A stretch of DNA of 25,305 nt from a virus: the IMG/VR virus record IMGVR_UViG_3300025872_000279, positions 1-25,305 of that record. The stretch is one strand, 5' to 3'. The position numbers and the translations under genes were made by a program. Shown one piece after another: positions 8,376 through 15,649 of this stretch (positions are counted from its first letter, which is position 1; each line of letters opens with the position of its first letter). The notes beneath the pieces were generated by a model. That model searched no databases. It saw only the letters and a list, made by a program, of their open reading frames with translations, and was not told the DNA's origin.

Positions 8376-8771
8376 TTACAGATACGCCGAGAGATAGGTG
8401 GCTTCAATGTCCGCCTTGAGCGCGGCCAGGTCCGTCGCCGCTTGCCCCGCCAACCCTAACCCTGCCAACGCCTGATACCGTGACACTTTCGCTTGCCACA
8501 CCTGTTGCGCAGTAGGTGCAGGATCGGCAATCGCACCGAGATTCACCGACTGCCCTACCGTCAAATTGTCGGCAATCGTTTTCACATCTGCGAGTGACTT
8601 AGCGGTCGCAATCGCCCAACGGCGAATCGAGGTCGCAGTGTCAGAGGGGCCGACCATATAATTCGCACGTTTTGTCACTTCTCCTGCGCCAGTAAACTCG
8701 ACCGTAATCTGAGTACGCCCATCAGGTAGTGCGGGGTCTTTCACAACCAGGGTTGCCGTGGTATAGGCCAT
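8376..8771 (-). CDS. Hypothetical virion-associated protein
   Basis: 131 aa, no signal peptide, unlike its neighbours. The N-terminal half reads as beta strands (ATLVVKDPALPDGRTQITVEF). The C-terminal part (about 90-131) is alanine-rich helix (WQAKVSRYQALAGLGLAGQA). Small two-part proteins of this type occur among tail-fibre-associated genes, but I do not recognise the family. AAGGAG sits 8 nt upstream of the ATG. It lies 12 bases after the stop of the 476-aa exported protein and 9 bases before the next start. Confidence 0.72.
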   Translation of the reverse strand: MAYTTATLVVKDPALPDGRTQITVEFTGAGEVTKRANYMVGPSDTATSIRRWAIATAKSLADVKTIADNLTVGQSVNLGAIADPAPTAQQVWQAKVSRYQALAGLGLAGQAATDLAALKADIEATYLSAYL

Positions 8772-8783
8772 GCTGAGTCTCCT

Positions 8784-10214
8784 TTATAACGCCGTCTTAA
8801 AGCCGATTGCCGTGACCGTCACTGTCGTGGCCGAGGCTGATGGGTCCATCGCCATAATGGTGTTCGCCGTCGTGCACAGTGGCGTCTGTAGCGGAACAAC
8901 TGCCCCGCCCATATTGGCGGCAGCGGGAATCGTGGCAATGACGCTGCCGGCGGTGCCGTCACGAATATCCACGGTCACGTTCGTCGCACTAGAATTACTC
9001 ACGATGAGCGTCGTCGCGCAGAATCGAATCCCCGCTCCTTGCGCCGCGACTAATGATGTGCTGGACCCGTCCGTGACGCCGACCACGGCACTGACGCGAT
9101 CCTCAAGGTTGGAATGCGGTCGCGTAATCAGCACGCCGTCAATCCCCGCATATAGATTCGTCCGGTCGCCGTCCGCCACTGCGGTCGCGCCTGAGATTGA
9201 CGTCTCTGCTTTTGCGCCCATCTTAATCGGGTTGCCCGCATCGGCGGCATCGTGCGCCACCGTGTTTTGCCCGCGCACGCGTGTCCAGTTCGTGCCATCA
9301 TGCTCATAGGGAATGACCAGCGAGAGGCTGGGCACCTGTGCCCCCGCGACCGTCCCGTCGTCGGTATCCGTCAAGCCACCTTGGCACCGATCCCAGGTCG
9401 AGCCGTCGTAGCACATCAAGAAGGCGGCCACGCCGGGGACGGTCGGGTTCGCGGTATTGTCGGCCAAAGCTGCCGCTGCAGGCAGTTCCGTGTTCGCACT
9501 CGTGGTCAATTCATTCGAGGCGTTGACGTTGGCCCCGCGCTCGTTGCCCGCCGCATCGCGGATCTGCCCGTATACTTCCCGCCTGGTCGAACAGCGGATC
9601 GGCCGCACGTTGTTTTCCGTGGTCGTGCCAGGCGTCGTATCGTCGAACTGACAGCCGATCAGCGCCGCCTTATTGATCGCGGCATCCGAGGCATGCACAA
9701 TGTCATCGATGAGCTGCAGCGCCGTGAGGGCCGCGCCACTTTCCTGTACGGCAAACGTTCCTGCGTTGGTGACATCTCCGCCGCCACCACCGCCTCCCCC
9801 GCCGCCACCCCCGCCGCCAAGCGCCGCCGTTGAGGCACGGGCGACGACGACGATCGTGCCGCCGTTGGCTGAAATAGGTGCGCGCACCTTGAGCAACCCC
9901 GCGACATTACATTGCAAAATTGCGCTGGCCGTGACACTACTGACACTGCCACCGGTCGCAATCGATGAACACTGCAGCGCGATATAGTTCGTGCCGTCGG
10001 CGGTGCCTTTCGGCGTGACGGTACCCGTATCAGAAACTGTGATCTGCAAAGCGAGGGAGTTATAGGCCTCGACATCGATGTCAGACCCATTCCCCGTCGA
10101 GGTTGTGCTTTGCAGCGTCGTCAGCGGCGTGATTTTCTCTTGCGCGTGCGCGACGGAGGCGCAGAGGAGACCGAGCGCCAGAATCAGACTCGCCAGATGC
10201 CATCGTCCCTTCAT
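8784..10214 (-). CDS. Exported phage structural-type protein with poly-glycine hinge
   Basis: 476 aa. Signal peptide 1-24 (LASLILALGLLCAS core, VAHA|QE). An N-terminal beta domain (about 30-130; VEAYNSLALQITVSDTGTV) is followed by 14 consecutive glycines (133-146). A middle region carries DGSTWDRCQGG and DGTNWTRVRGQN, the STWDRVRG-like pattern common in phage structural proteins. The C-terminal beta domain is TLIVSNSSATNVTVDIRDG ... PLCTTANTIMAM. Several Cys residues suggest disulfides, as expected of an exported protein. AAGGAGGGG lies 6 nt before the ATG. It begins 21 bases after the stop of the chaperone -1 extension. It may be a fibre or surface-displayed adhesin; function is unknown. Confidence 0.82.
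   Translation of the reverse strand: MKGRWHLASLILALGLLCASVAHAQEKITPLTTLQSTTSTGNGSDIDVEAYNSLALQITVSDTGTVTPKGTADGTNYIALQCSSIATGGSVSSVTASAILQCNVAGLLKVRAPISANGGTIVVVARASTAALGGGGGGGGGGGGGGDVTNAGTFAVQESGAALTALQLIDDIVHASDAAINKAALIGCQFDDTTPGTTTENNVRPIRCSTRREVYGQIRDAAGNERGANVNASNELTTSANTELPAAAALADNTANPTVPGVAAFLMCYDGSTWDRCQGGLTDTDDGTVAGAQVPSLSLVIPYEHDGTNWTRVRGQNTVAHDAADAGNPIKMGAKAETSISGATAVADGDRTNLYAGIDGVLITRPHSNLEDRVSAVVGVTDGSSTSLVAAQGAGIRFCATTLIVSNSSATNVTVDIRDGTAGSVIATIPAAANMGGAVVPLQTPLCTTANTIMAMDPSASATTVTVTAIGFKTAL
9777..9818 (-). repeat. Tract coding 14 consecutive glycines
   Basis: Fourteen GGN codons in a row: 7 GGC, 3 GGT, 2 GGG and 2 GGA. The mixture of codons shows that the tract is not a fresh slippage expansion of one triplet but has been kept at the protein level, as expected for a flexible hinge between two folded domains of the 476-aa exported protein. 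Confidence 0.95.
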
Positions 10215-10235
10215 CGTTGCCCCTCCTTCTCCTGA

Positions 10236-10643
10236 TTATTTCCCCGGTCCCGGACAGCGCCGGCATCCTGAGACCCAGAGCGCATCCGGCCCGTAAAACG
10301 CCCGGCACAACGGCACCAATTTCTGATGACAGGCCTCTCCGATGGCCTGCTCCTCCATGACGCGCCCCTTGCCCGCTCTCAACCAGGGCAGCTCGACCCC
10401 ACAGAATCCAAGGATGGCCCGCTCGGCGGAGCGGTGCTCGATCCGTCGCTGCAAATATCGCTCACAATCGTCCGGTCCCCACTCGGTGAGGATGGTGCGG
10501 AGCTTGGTGACGTCTCCATCGCTGAGGAGGACGAGACATTCCGCGACCCATTCGCGATAGCCAAGGCGAGGGCCTTCCGTCGCAGCGCCCGGATCTGCTC
10601 CCCGGACAGCATCCCGACGAGACTCTCGTAGGGATGGATGAAA
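10236..10643 (-). CDS. Tail assembly chaperone extension (GT-type), reached by -1 frameshift
   Basis: An open -1 frame runs from the nine-T run to TAA at 10236 with no stop, adding 135 residues to the first 105 of the G-like protein (about 240 aa in all). It has no ATG or GTG start that would explain independent translation of its beginning. Its body reads like real protein (GYREWVAECLVLLSDGDVTKLRT; AIGEACHQKLVPLCRAFYG) and uses mainly G/C third positions from about 10560 onward. The stop at 10236 lies 21 bases before the next gene, matching the tight packing here, while the zero-frame stop at 10379 would leave 164 bases. In lambda, G and GT chaperones are made by the same -1 strategy and load the tape measure. 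Confidence 0.68.
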   Translation of the reverse strand, partial: FHPSLRESRRDAVRGADPGAATEGPRLGYREWVAECLVLLSDGDVTKLRTILTEWGPDDCERYLQRRIEHRSAERAILGFCGVELPWLRAGKGRVMEEQAIGEACHQKLVPLCRAFYGPDALWVSGCRRCPGPGK

Positions 10644-10957
10644 AAAAAATCCCGGCCCGCCGCGAGAATGTCGTCCACCGGATTGCCCGCCAGGGCGCGC
10701 GCCAGCGTGGCGATCGCCGCCCAGTCCTGCGCGGACTTATCCCGGCGTGTCTGCCCGACTTCGATCAAGGCAATGGCCAGCAAGAGGTGCCCCCGCTGGC
10801 GCAGCAATTCATGTAGCCGCAGCTCGTCGATCTCGCCCAGATCGACATCGAAGAGCACATGCTCCCCCATCCACTGGGCCTGTTGGAACGACAGGCGCTC
10901 CATGCGGTACTGCACGCCGTCGAATTCGTAGATTTTTGCGGTCGTCGTCTGCTCCAC
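10379..10957 (-). CDS. Tail assembly chaperone, G-like
   Basis: 192 aa in the zero frame. It starts at GTG (10957) with AAGGGA about 6 nt upstream; ORF sequence 5' of this belongs to the tail tube gene in another frame. It is positioned between tail tube and tape measure, as lambda G. The body to about residue 130 is helical and chaperone-like (YEFDGVQYRMERLSFQQAQWM; ELLRQRGHLLLAIALIEVG). After about residue 132 it turns into a low-complexity Ser/Pro run that looks like out-of-frame reading, so the full zero-frame tail may be short-lived or the frame switch may be used often. A nine-T run at codons 103-106 is a candidate slip site. Confidence 0.72.
   Translation of the reverse strand: MEQTTTAKIYEFDGVQYRMERLSFQQAQWMGEHVLFDVDLGEIDELRLHELLRQRGHLLLAIALIEVGQTRRDKSAQDWAAIATLARALAGNPVDDILAAGRDFFFIHPYESLVGMLSGEQIRALRRKALALAIANGSRNVSSSSAMETSPSSAPSSPSGDRTIVSDICSDGSSTAPPSGPSLDSVGSSCPG
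10641..10649 (-). promoter_or_regulatory. Candidate slippery site (nine T) for -1 frameshift
   Basis: On the coding strand the codons are GAT TTT TTT TTC, giving a T-TTT-TTT heptamer in the correct register for a -1 slip (X-XXY-YYZ form). A nine-base T run is out of character in this GC-rich gene. Slippage by ribosome or RNA polymerase would join the G-like frame to the open -1 frame. An assembly error in a homopolymer would look the same. Confidence 0.6.
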
Positions 10958-10976
10958 GGTCGTTCCCTTTTGCCTC

Positions 10977-11924
10977 TTACGTGAACGCCAGCACGAGCTC
11001 ATCGTTGCCGCTGCTGCGGTTGAACCGGCCATCGACGGTGAAGATGCCGAGCCCGTCACGGCCGCCCGGTGTCACTTTGGTGTATTGCGCTTTCGGCGCG
11101 GTGATGGTGCAGATGTTCCCGGCGGTCGCCCCGACGGCCACGGAGAGCGCCCCTTCTGTATTCGCCAGCATCTTGCCGTAGTAATCGTGCGTTGCCACCA
11201 ACTCCTTCTCCGGGTCAAAGGAGAAGGTCGGTTTCCTGTTCGTAATCAGATATGAGAGCAGCCCGGACGAGAGCGTGATGTCCTGACGAGGAGCCAGGCT
11301 GTTGCCCAAATCGATATTGAAGCTCGAGACCTTGTGCGCATAGGTGTGCATGGTGAACGAGGTCGAGAGGAACGCGGGCGGGAGCGTGGTTTCGAGCCCG
11401 CTGGGCGTGAGGCCCGCCGCATCCGCCGTCGCCACATAGGCCCCCTGGAAGGTGAATTCCAGATAGACCTGCTGGCCGGACTTCGCATTGATCTTGAAGG
11501 TGCCCCGCGCTCCGACCATCCGCTCGCGGATCTGATTGCCGCTGGCTGGGACGCTATATACATCGATGGTCAGCGAGTCGATCCCGACAGAAAGCGGGTT
11601 ATAGGTGACACTGGTGACCGCCACGACCGTTTCGCTGAACCCGCAGGCCTTCAAGAGCTTCCCGATCGCCGGGGCCGTGCCCGCCGTGCCGGAGCCTTTC
11701 AGCTCGACCTTGAATGAGATGCGCGCCTTGCGCATGCCCGCGATGGAGGCATAGGGCGAGAGGGTGGATGAGATCGGATTGCGGTCGGTCTGGTCGATGT
11801 CCGGCTCGAACTTCACGTCCTCGACGAGCAGATTGCAGTCGGCCGCGAGCGGCGCGTTCGCCGTCCCTTCGGCGCTTTCCACCTTGGAGCCGAGGATCAT
11901 CCGGCGTTCTAAAAACTCAGCCAT
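10977..11924 (-). CDS. Major tail tube protein
   Basis: 315 aa. Position between the U-position terminator and the chaperone gene identifies the tube subunit (lambda V place). The sequence is beta-rich with alternating hydrophobics (KARISFKVELKGSGTAGTAP; GQQVYLEFTFQGAYVA; ISTAGLF-like strands near the end) and an N-terminal arm (AEFLERRMILGSKVESAEGT) typical of siphovirus tubes. It is longer than lambda gpV (246 aa), suggesting an added domain, probably near the C-terminus. AAGGAG lies 8 nt before the ATG. The subunit stacks in hexameric rings around the tape measure. Confidence 0.82.
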   Translation of the reverse strand: MAEFLERRMILGSKVESAEGTANAPLAADCNLLVEDVKFEPDIDQTDRNPISSTLSPYASIAGMRKARISFKVELKGSGTAGTAPAIGKLLKACGFSETVVAVTSVTYNPLSVGIDSLTIDVYSVPASGNQIRERMVGARGTFKINAKSGQQVYLEFTFQGAYVATADAAGLTPSGLETTLPPAFLSTSFTMHTYAHKVSSFNIDLGNSLAPRQDITLSSGLLSYLITNRKPTFSFDPEKELVATHDYYGKMLANTEGALSVAVGATAGNICTITAPKAQYTKVTPGGRDGLGIFTVDGRFNRSSGNDELVLAFT

Positions 11925-11927
11925 GGC

Positions 11928-12107
11928 TTAGTTCTCCTTTTCCTCTTCCGGCGGATTCGCCGGGATCTCGATCTGATTGGCGCTGCCGCCGCGCACGAGC
12001 GCCGCCTCTTCCTCGGCCGTCAGGCCCTGCGGGATCTCGCCCGGCCCGGCGAGCACGTTGCCCTTTGTATCCTTCAACCAACTACTCTTCGACATGCTGA
12101 CCGCCAT
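11928..12107 (-). CDS. Small acidic protein of unknown function
   Basis: 59 aa. It starts MAVSMSKSSWLKDTKGN, continues with an acidic middle (LTAEEEAALVRGG) and ends PANPPEEEKEN. GGGGGAG stands 3 nt before the ATG, and the gene fills the otherwise unexplained space between the tail terminator gene (9 bases away) and the tube gene (3 bases from its start). Third positions are strongly G/C. Small unnamed proteins at this place are common in siphoviruses; I see no domain. Confidence 0.7.
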   Translation of the reverse strand: MAVSMSKSSWLKDTKGNVLAGPGEIPQGLTAEEEAALVRGGSANQIEIPANPPEEEKEN

Positions 12108-12116
12108 GGGCTCCCC

Positions 12117-12599
12117 CTACGTTGTGCTGGTCGGATCGGTCCGCCTGTGGCGGTACTTGATGGCATAAATCATGGTCGACTCCAGCTCCGGCTGCCCCTC
12201 ATAGGCAATGATCGGGCTGACGCTCACTTCGTTCGTATCCAGGGCATGGCCGCCACGCTGATAATCCACCTGCATGACCTTCTGGATGTCGGACAGAATG
12301 ACGTTCATCGCTTCCGAAGCGGACTTCGTATCCGTCGCCAGGTCTTGCCGATGATGCACCTCCAGCGCGACATTCAGCGTGCGCGTCACCAGGCTATTGG
12401 CCCCTGATTGCGGCCCCTCCTGATCCACGTCATCATCACCTTCGAGGATGATGACCGTCGGCATGCTGGCGATCTCTTGCCCCTGCTGCTGAAACCGTTG
12501 CACCGAGGCCAGCGTCGTCGCGTAGCCGTTGGCGACCGTCACGCCCTCAAGCGTGGTCTTGATGTTCTTCAGGATCGACTCGCGGACGGAATCAGCCAT
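12117..12599 (-). CDS. Tail terminator / minor tail protein U-like
   Basis: 160 aa. Position after the Z-like gene and before the tube matches lambda U, the ring that stops tail-tube growth and docks to the head. The N-terminus is a helix (MADSVRESILKNIKTTLEGV) followed by strands (MPTVIILEGDDD; TRTLNVALEVHHRQD) and a late helix (KSASEAMNVILSDIQKVMQ), a fold order typical of gpU-type proteins. The ATG overlaps the preceding stop by 8 bases. It is acidic in the middle loop (EGDDDVDQEG). Confidence 0.72.
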   Translation of the reverse strand: MADSVRESILKNIKTTLEGVTVANGYATTLASVQRFQQQGQEIASMPTVIILEGDDDVDQEGPQSGANSLVTRTLNVALEVHHRQDLATDTKSASEAMNVILSDIQKVMQVDYQRGGHALDTNEVSVSPIIAYEGQPELESTMIYAIKYRHRRTDPTSTT

Positions 12600-13140
12600 T
12601 CGTGAGCCTCTCCACCGCCGACGTGATGGCCTTCATGCGGCGATCCATGGCGGCACGCATCGCCCGGTCCATCCCGTCGAGCGTATCCTCCGCCGCCTTC
12701 GGCAGTTCCGAGCGCCAAACCGATTCGAACGGGATGCGCGCCGGGATCGTCACGGATTTCACCCGCGCAAAGACTTTGCCCTGTCCGGCCTTGCCGGTCT
12801 TCCTGCTGAGATACAGCAACCCTGATCCGTGGGCCGTGATGGTCGCTCCCTCGATGTGCGTGCGGATGATCCGCGAGGCCTTCGTGACAGATTTCAACCC
12901 CGTCAGATCGATCCCCGTCGTAAATCCCCGTAGATTCCGGTCGCTGATGCGCGCCCAATTCCCGCCCTTAATGCCCGGTGCGCCTTTCAGATATTCCGTT
13001 TTGGTGCGCCGGGCCACGCGCCGGGAGAAGCGAAACAGCGCCGTTTTGACGTAGCGAAAGGTCTCTTTCGGGGCCTCGTTGAAGGCCTGCGCCAATTCCT
13101 CGACGTTGATCAATTCTGCGGTCAGATTCTCAGTCGGCAT
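12592..13140 (-). CDS. Minor tail protein Z-like / HK97 gp10-like neck protein
   Basis: 182 aa, very basic. Lambda gpZ-type proteins help to join tail to head. Visible features: an N-terminal acidic segment (TAELINVEELAQAFNEAP), a central Arg/Lys-rich part (ALFRFSRRVARRTKTEYLKG), a beta region (GSGLLYLSRKTGKAGQGKVFARV) and a C-terminal amphipathic helix (MDRAMRAAMDRRMKAITSAVE). The ATG at 13140 overlaps the previous stop as TGATG. An in-frame GTG at 13152 is possible but poorly placed for a ribosome site. Confidence 0.74.
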   Translation of the reverse strand: MPTENLTAELINVEELAQAFNEAPKETFRYVKTALFRFSRRVARRTKTEYLKGAPGIKGGNWARISDRNLRGFTTGIDLTGLKSVTKASRIIRTHIEGATITAHGSGLLYLSRKTGKAGQGKVFARVKSVTIPARIPFESVWRSELPKAAEDTLDGMDRAMRAAMDRRMKAITSAVERLTNG

Positions 13141-13490
13141 CAGGCGTGACACTCCACCACGAATAACCCGCCGTCGCTCGAGACCAGCCCCGCGTCATGG
13201 CGCAGGATCTTGACGACCTTGTAGGTCGTCGCGGCGGCGTCATCCAGGTTATGCTTGCAGCTCACCGTATCGTGCCCTTCTTTGATCGACGTGACGCCGT
13301 CCGTGGCGTCGTTCGGGATCAGCAGCGTCCGGACTTTTCTGGTATAGGGGCGCCCGCTGTTCTGAACAGGCTGGCCCTGATCTCCGCGCTCGACTATGGC
13401 CTTGAACGTCGTCGCCACCCCGCCTGACGGCGTATAGGTGACGGTCTCTCCACCGAGCTGCGCGACGAGATTGACGGATTCAGAGGCCAT
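13140..13490 (-). CDS. Head-tail attachment protein, FII-like
   Basis: 116 aa, the length of lambda gpFII, the protein at the head end of the head-tail junction. The pattern of short strands (LGGETVTYTPSGGVATTFKA; IVERGDQGQ; GHDTVSCKHNLDDAAATTYK; VVKILRHDAGLV) fits the gpFII / phage attachment beta-barrel family. It stands between the FI-position gene and the Z-like gene, as in lambda, and overlaps the latter by one base. Confidence 0.72.
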   Translation of the reverse strand: MASESVNLVAQLGGETVTYTPSGGVATTFKAIVERGDQGQPVQNSGRPYTRKVRTLLIPNDATDGVTSIKEGHDTVSCKHNLDDAAATTYKVVKILRHDAGLVSSDGGLFVVECHA

Positions 13491-13496
13491 GGGCGG

Positions 13497-13730
13497 CTAT
13501 TTCTCCACCTTCGCGGACGACGGCTTCTCTGTTTTCACCGGCGCCGGTTTCTCCGCCATCTGCTCGGCATAGCCATGCCGCAACGCCTGCATGACGCGAT
13601 TCAGCGGCCAGCCATCGACGTTCGGGCTGATCGCCATGCCTGCGCGGCAGAGCTTCCGGCTGGCGTCGAGCCGATCCGTCTTCAAGACGACGGGCCCGGC
13701 GGCCTGCTGTTGTAAGAGATCCAGTTTCAT
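13497..13730 (-). CDS. Small head protein at the FI position
   Basis: 77 aa from the ATG at 13730, which has GAGG 8 nt upstream. An ATG 6 bases further upstream would place that sequence too close to the start. The N-terminus is MKLDLLQQQAAGPVVLK, the centre CRAGMAISPNVDGWPLNRVM, and the C-terminus is Lys/Pro/Ala-rich (KPAPVKTEKPSSAKVEK), suggesting a flexible tail. It lies directly after the capsid gene, where lambda has FI, but I cannot show homology. It ends 6 bases before the FII-like start. Confidence 0.62.
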   Translation of the reverse strand: MKLDLLQQQAAGPVVLKTDRLDASRKLCRAGMAISPNVDGWPLNRVMQALRHGYAEQMAEKPAPVKTEKPSSAKVEK

Positions 13731-13753
13731 GCTCATGCCCTCGTGATGGGTGG

Positions 13754-13777
13754 GAGGGCCTTCCTGCGAAGGCCCTC
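13754..13777 (-). terminator. GC-rich hairpin after the major capsid gene
   Basis: A perfect 10-bp stem (GAGGGCCTTC paired with GAAGGCCCTC) with a 4-base loop lies 35 bases past the capsid stop. No T run follows on the minus strand, so it is not a classical intrinsic terminator. It may be a partial terminator or an mRNA 3' stabiliser that lets the capsid message outlast downstream genes. Confidence 0.6.
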
Positions 13778-13812
13778 ACCGGTTCATGCTGTCACTCGCG
13801 AGATCGCGCGCC

Positions 13813-14769
13813 TTAGCTCAGCGTGGCGCGGATCGCCTGCTGCCACATGCCATAACCCACGTTCGTGATCTTCTTCACGCCATAGACATGCGCGTTTTCC
13901 ATGATCTCGTACTCGGACCCTTCCGCGATGGCCTGCATGGTGACGCCTTCCTCGGTCTGCTCGATGAAGGGCTTGGTGCGGCCGTCGGCGCGGAACACGC
14001 AGAACTTATCCGTGCCGGTCAAGCGCGGATTCGCAGCCACCGTGAGCGACATCCCCATCTTGAGGAGGGGGTTATCGCGTCCGCCGGAACCCGTATTGAG
14101 CAGGTTGGCGGTCACGGCCGACTGGGCCGCGCCCCACATATTCACGGGGACCATGATGAGGAACTGGCGGGCCAGTTCGTTGATCGGCTCGCCCTGATCG
14201 TCCTTCAGGCTGAAGAAGTGCTGAATGACGGCCAGGATCGCGTCCGCCATTTCATTCGGCGTCGGCGCGGTGGCACTGGCGACGTTGAGGACGGCATAGT
14301 CCCCTGACGCTAGGTCGTTCTTCTGCGTGCCGCTGTCGCCTTCGCTGTGATCCGTATCGAAGAAATACTGCCCATCGTAGGCGAGGCCGTTGGTGGACCC
14401 TCCGCCGTTGTTGATGAGCGTGGAAATGAGGCTCATCGGATGGGCCGCCACGCGATCCGCCAATTCCTGCACGCGGAGCAGTATCTGGCCGGTCTTGTCG
14501 CGCCGCATATCGTCCACCAAGATCTTGAGGGTCGCCTCGAAGGTCTTGTTGGTGATCGTCAGGCCGTTTTCGCGCAGGCCTTTCGCCATGCGCCCGGAGA
14601 TCCATTCGCGGACCGCCGGAGAGGCCCCGAGCCATTTGTAGGTCTCGCTCTCCTGATCTGAATTGAAGCCCATGGCGAGCTGCGGCATCCAGGTGTTGCC
14701 GATCGCCTGCTGCAGTGTGTCGTAGAAGGTGCCAATGATGGCTCTACTGCCTAATCCTGATGCGCCCAT
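13813..14769 (-). CDS. Major capsid protein, Mu gpT-like family
   Basis: 318 aa. It resembles the Mu-like major head subunit (gpT) group: N-terminal AIIGTFYDTLQQAIGNTWMPQL, the central MRRDKTGQILLRVQELADRV, an asparagine/glycine-rich segment with FFDTDHSEGDSG, then PINELARQFLIMVPVNMWG and a C-terminal domain ending in ITNVGYGMWQQAIRATLS. It is expected to have the HK97 fold and form the shell. A strong AAGGAGG lies 9 nt before the ATG, in keeping with the high expression needed. It is unlike lambda gpE, although the surrounding gene order is lambda's. Confidence 0.9.
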   Translation of the reverse strand: MGASGLGSRAIIGTFYDTLQQAIGNTWMPQLAMGFNSDQESETYKWLGASPAVREWISGRMAKGLRENGLTITNKTFEATLKILVDDMRRDKTGQILLRVQELADRVAAHPMSLISTLINNGGGSTNGLAYDGQYFFDTDHSEGDSGTQKNDLASGDYAVLNVASATAPTPNEMADAILAVIQHFFSLKDDQGEPINELARQFLIMVPVNMWGAAQSAVTANLLNTGSGGRDNPLLKMGMSLTVAANPRLTGTDKFCVFRADGRTKPFIEQTEEGVTMQAIAEGSEYEIMENAHVYGVKKITNVGYGMWQQAIRATLS

Positions 14770-14822
14770 AGTCGCGTCCTCCTTTTTCGTTCAGTCGTGA
14801 ACGGTTCGCGCCGATGGCGCCG

Positions 14823-15587
14823 TTATGCTTCCCGAGCCCAGGTGCCCCGCATGGCCACAATCGACCAGCCGTTGGCATCGCCGTCGTTGATGCGGACGTA
14901 GTCTCCGCGCCGCGCCGTCGCCTTGGTGTTGATGATGTCCTTGTCGTCGGCGGCGGTGATGCCGGGGCCTTCGACCATGTCGGCCGCGTTCGGGCTGACA
15001 CTGACCTTCGCCACGCCGAAGGCCGCGATATTCACGACCGAGACGCCGCTGATCCCGCCGACCGCCGGCAGGGTGATGACCACGTTGTCCGTATCGACGA
15101 AAATCGTGGTGCCGTTGTCGGTGGCATCGACGGTGTAGTTCGCGCTCTTGGTCTTGCGAGCGGTGTCGCCGTAGGGATCCTGGAAATCGGGCGCATCGAA
15201 CTCGACGATGATGACGCCCGAGCTGACGAACCGGTGCACATAGCCGATGAAGACCCCGCCGGTCGGCAAAAAGACGAATGTGTCGTCGTCCGTCGCATAG
15301 ACCGGCTGGCCCACGTCGGTGATGACCGCCCCGCTCACGGAGAGCTGGACCTTGCCCTCTTCGACGACCTTCACATTCTTCGCGGCGGCTGCGCCGGCGG
15401 AATTGTCGCACTTCGCGAGCGCAAACCCGACGAAGCGGTCGCTGGAGGTCAACGGCTGCGCGTGCCCGCTGGCGCTGACGACGCCGACGGCCGCCCCTTC
15501 ATAAATGATGTCCGCTGCAATGCACGGAAACTCGTTCTGTTCTCCCAGCTCCAACGCTCTGGGCTTATCCACTGCCAATGTCGCCAT
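14823..15587 (-). CDS. Head decoration / capsid cement protein
   Basis: 254 aa. The N-terminal part (about 15-120) looks like a cement/decoration domain of the DUF2190/gpD-like type: GEQNEFPCIAADIIYEGAAV, then GFALAKCDNSAGAAAAKNVK and VVEEGKVQLSVSGAVITDVGQ. The C-terminal part (about 140-254) is a separate beta-rich domain (YTVDATDNGTTIFVDTDNVV; RRGDYVRINDGDANGWSI), making it longer than gpD (110 aa). It lies between the protease/scaffold and the capsid gene, where lambda D sits. AGGAGG is 9 nt upstream of the ATG. Confidence 0.75.
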   Translation of the reverse strand: MATLAVDKPRALELGEQNEFPCIAADIIYEGAAVGVVSASGHAQPLTSSDRFVGFALAKCDNSAGAAAAKNVKVVEEGKVQLSVSGAVITDVGQPVYATDDDTFVFLPTGGVFIGYVHRFVSSGVIIVEFDAPDFQDPYGDTARKTKSANYTVDATDNGTTIFVDTDNVVITLPAVGGISGVSVVNIAAFGVAKVSVSPNAADMVEGPGITAADDKDIINTKATARRGDYVRINDGDANGWSIVAMRGTWAREA

Positions 15588-15649
15588 GGTGTCGTCCTCC
15601 TGTATGCCCCTGGTTCAGTTCATGCCCTGGTCCGCTCGCCGGACCGGCG

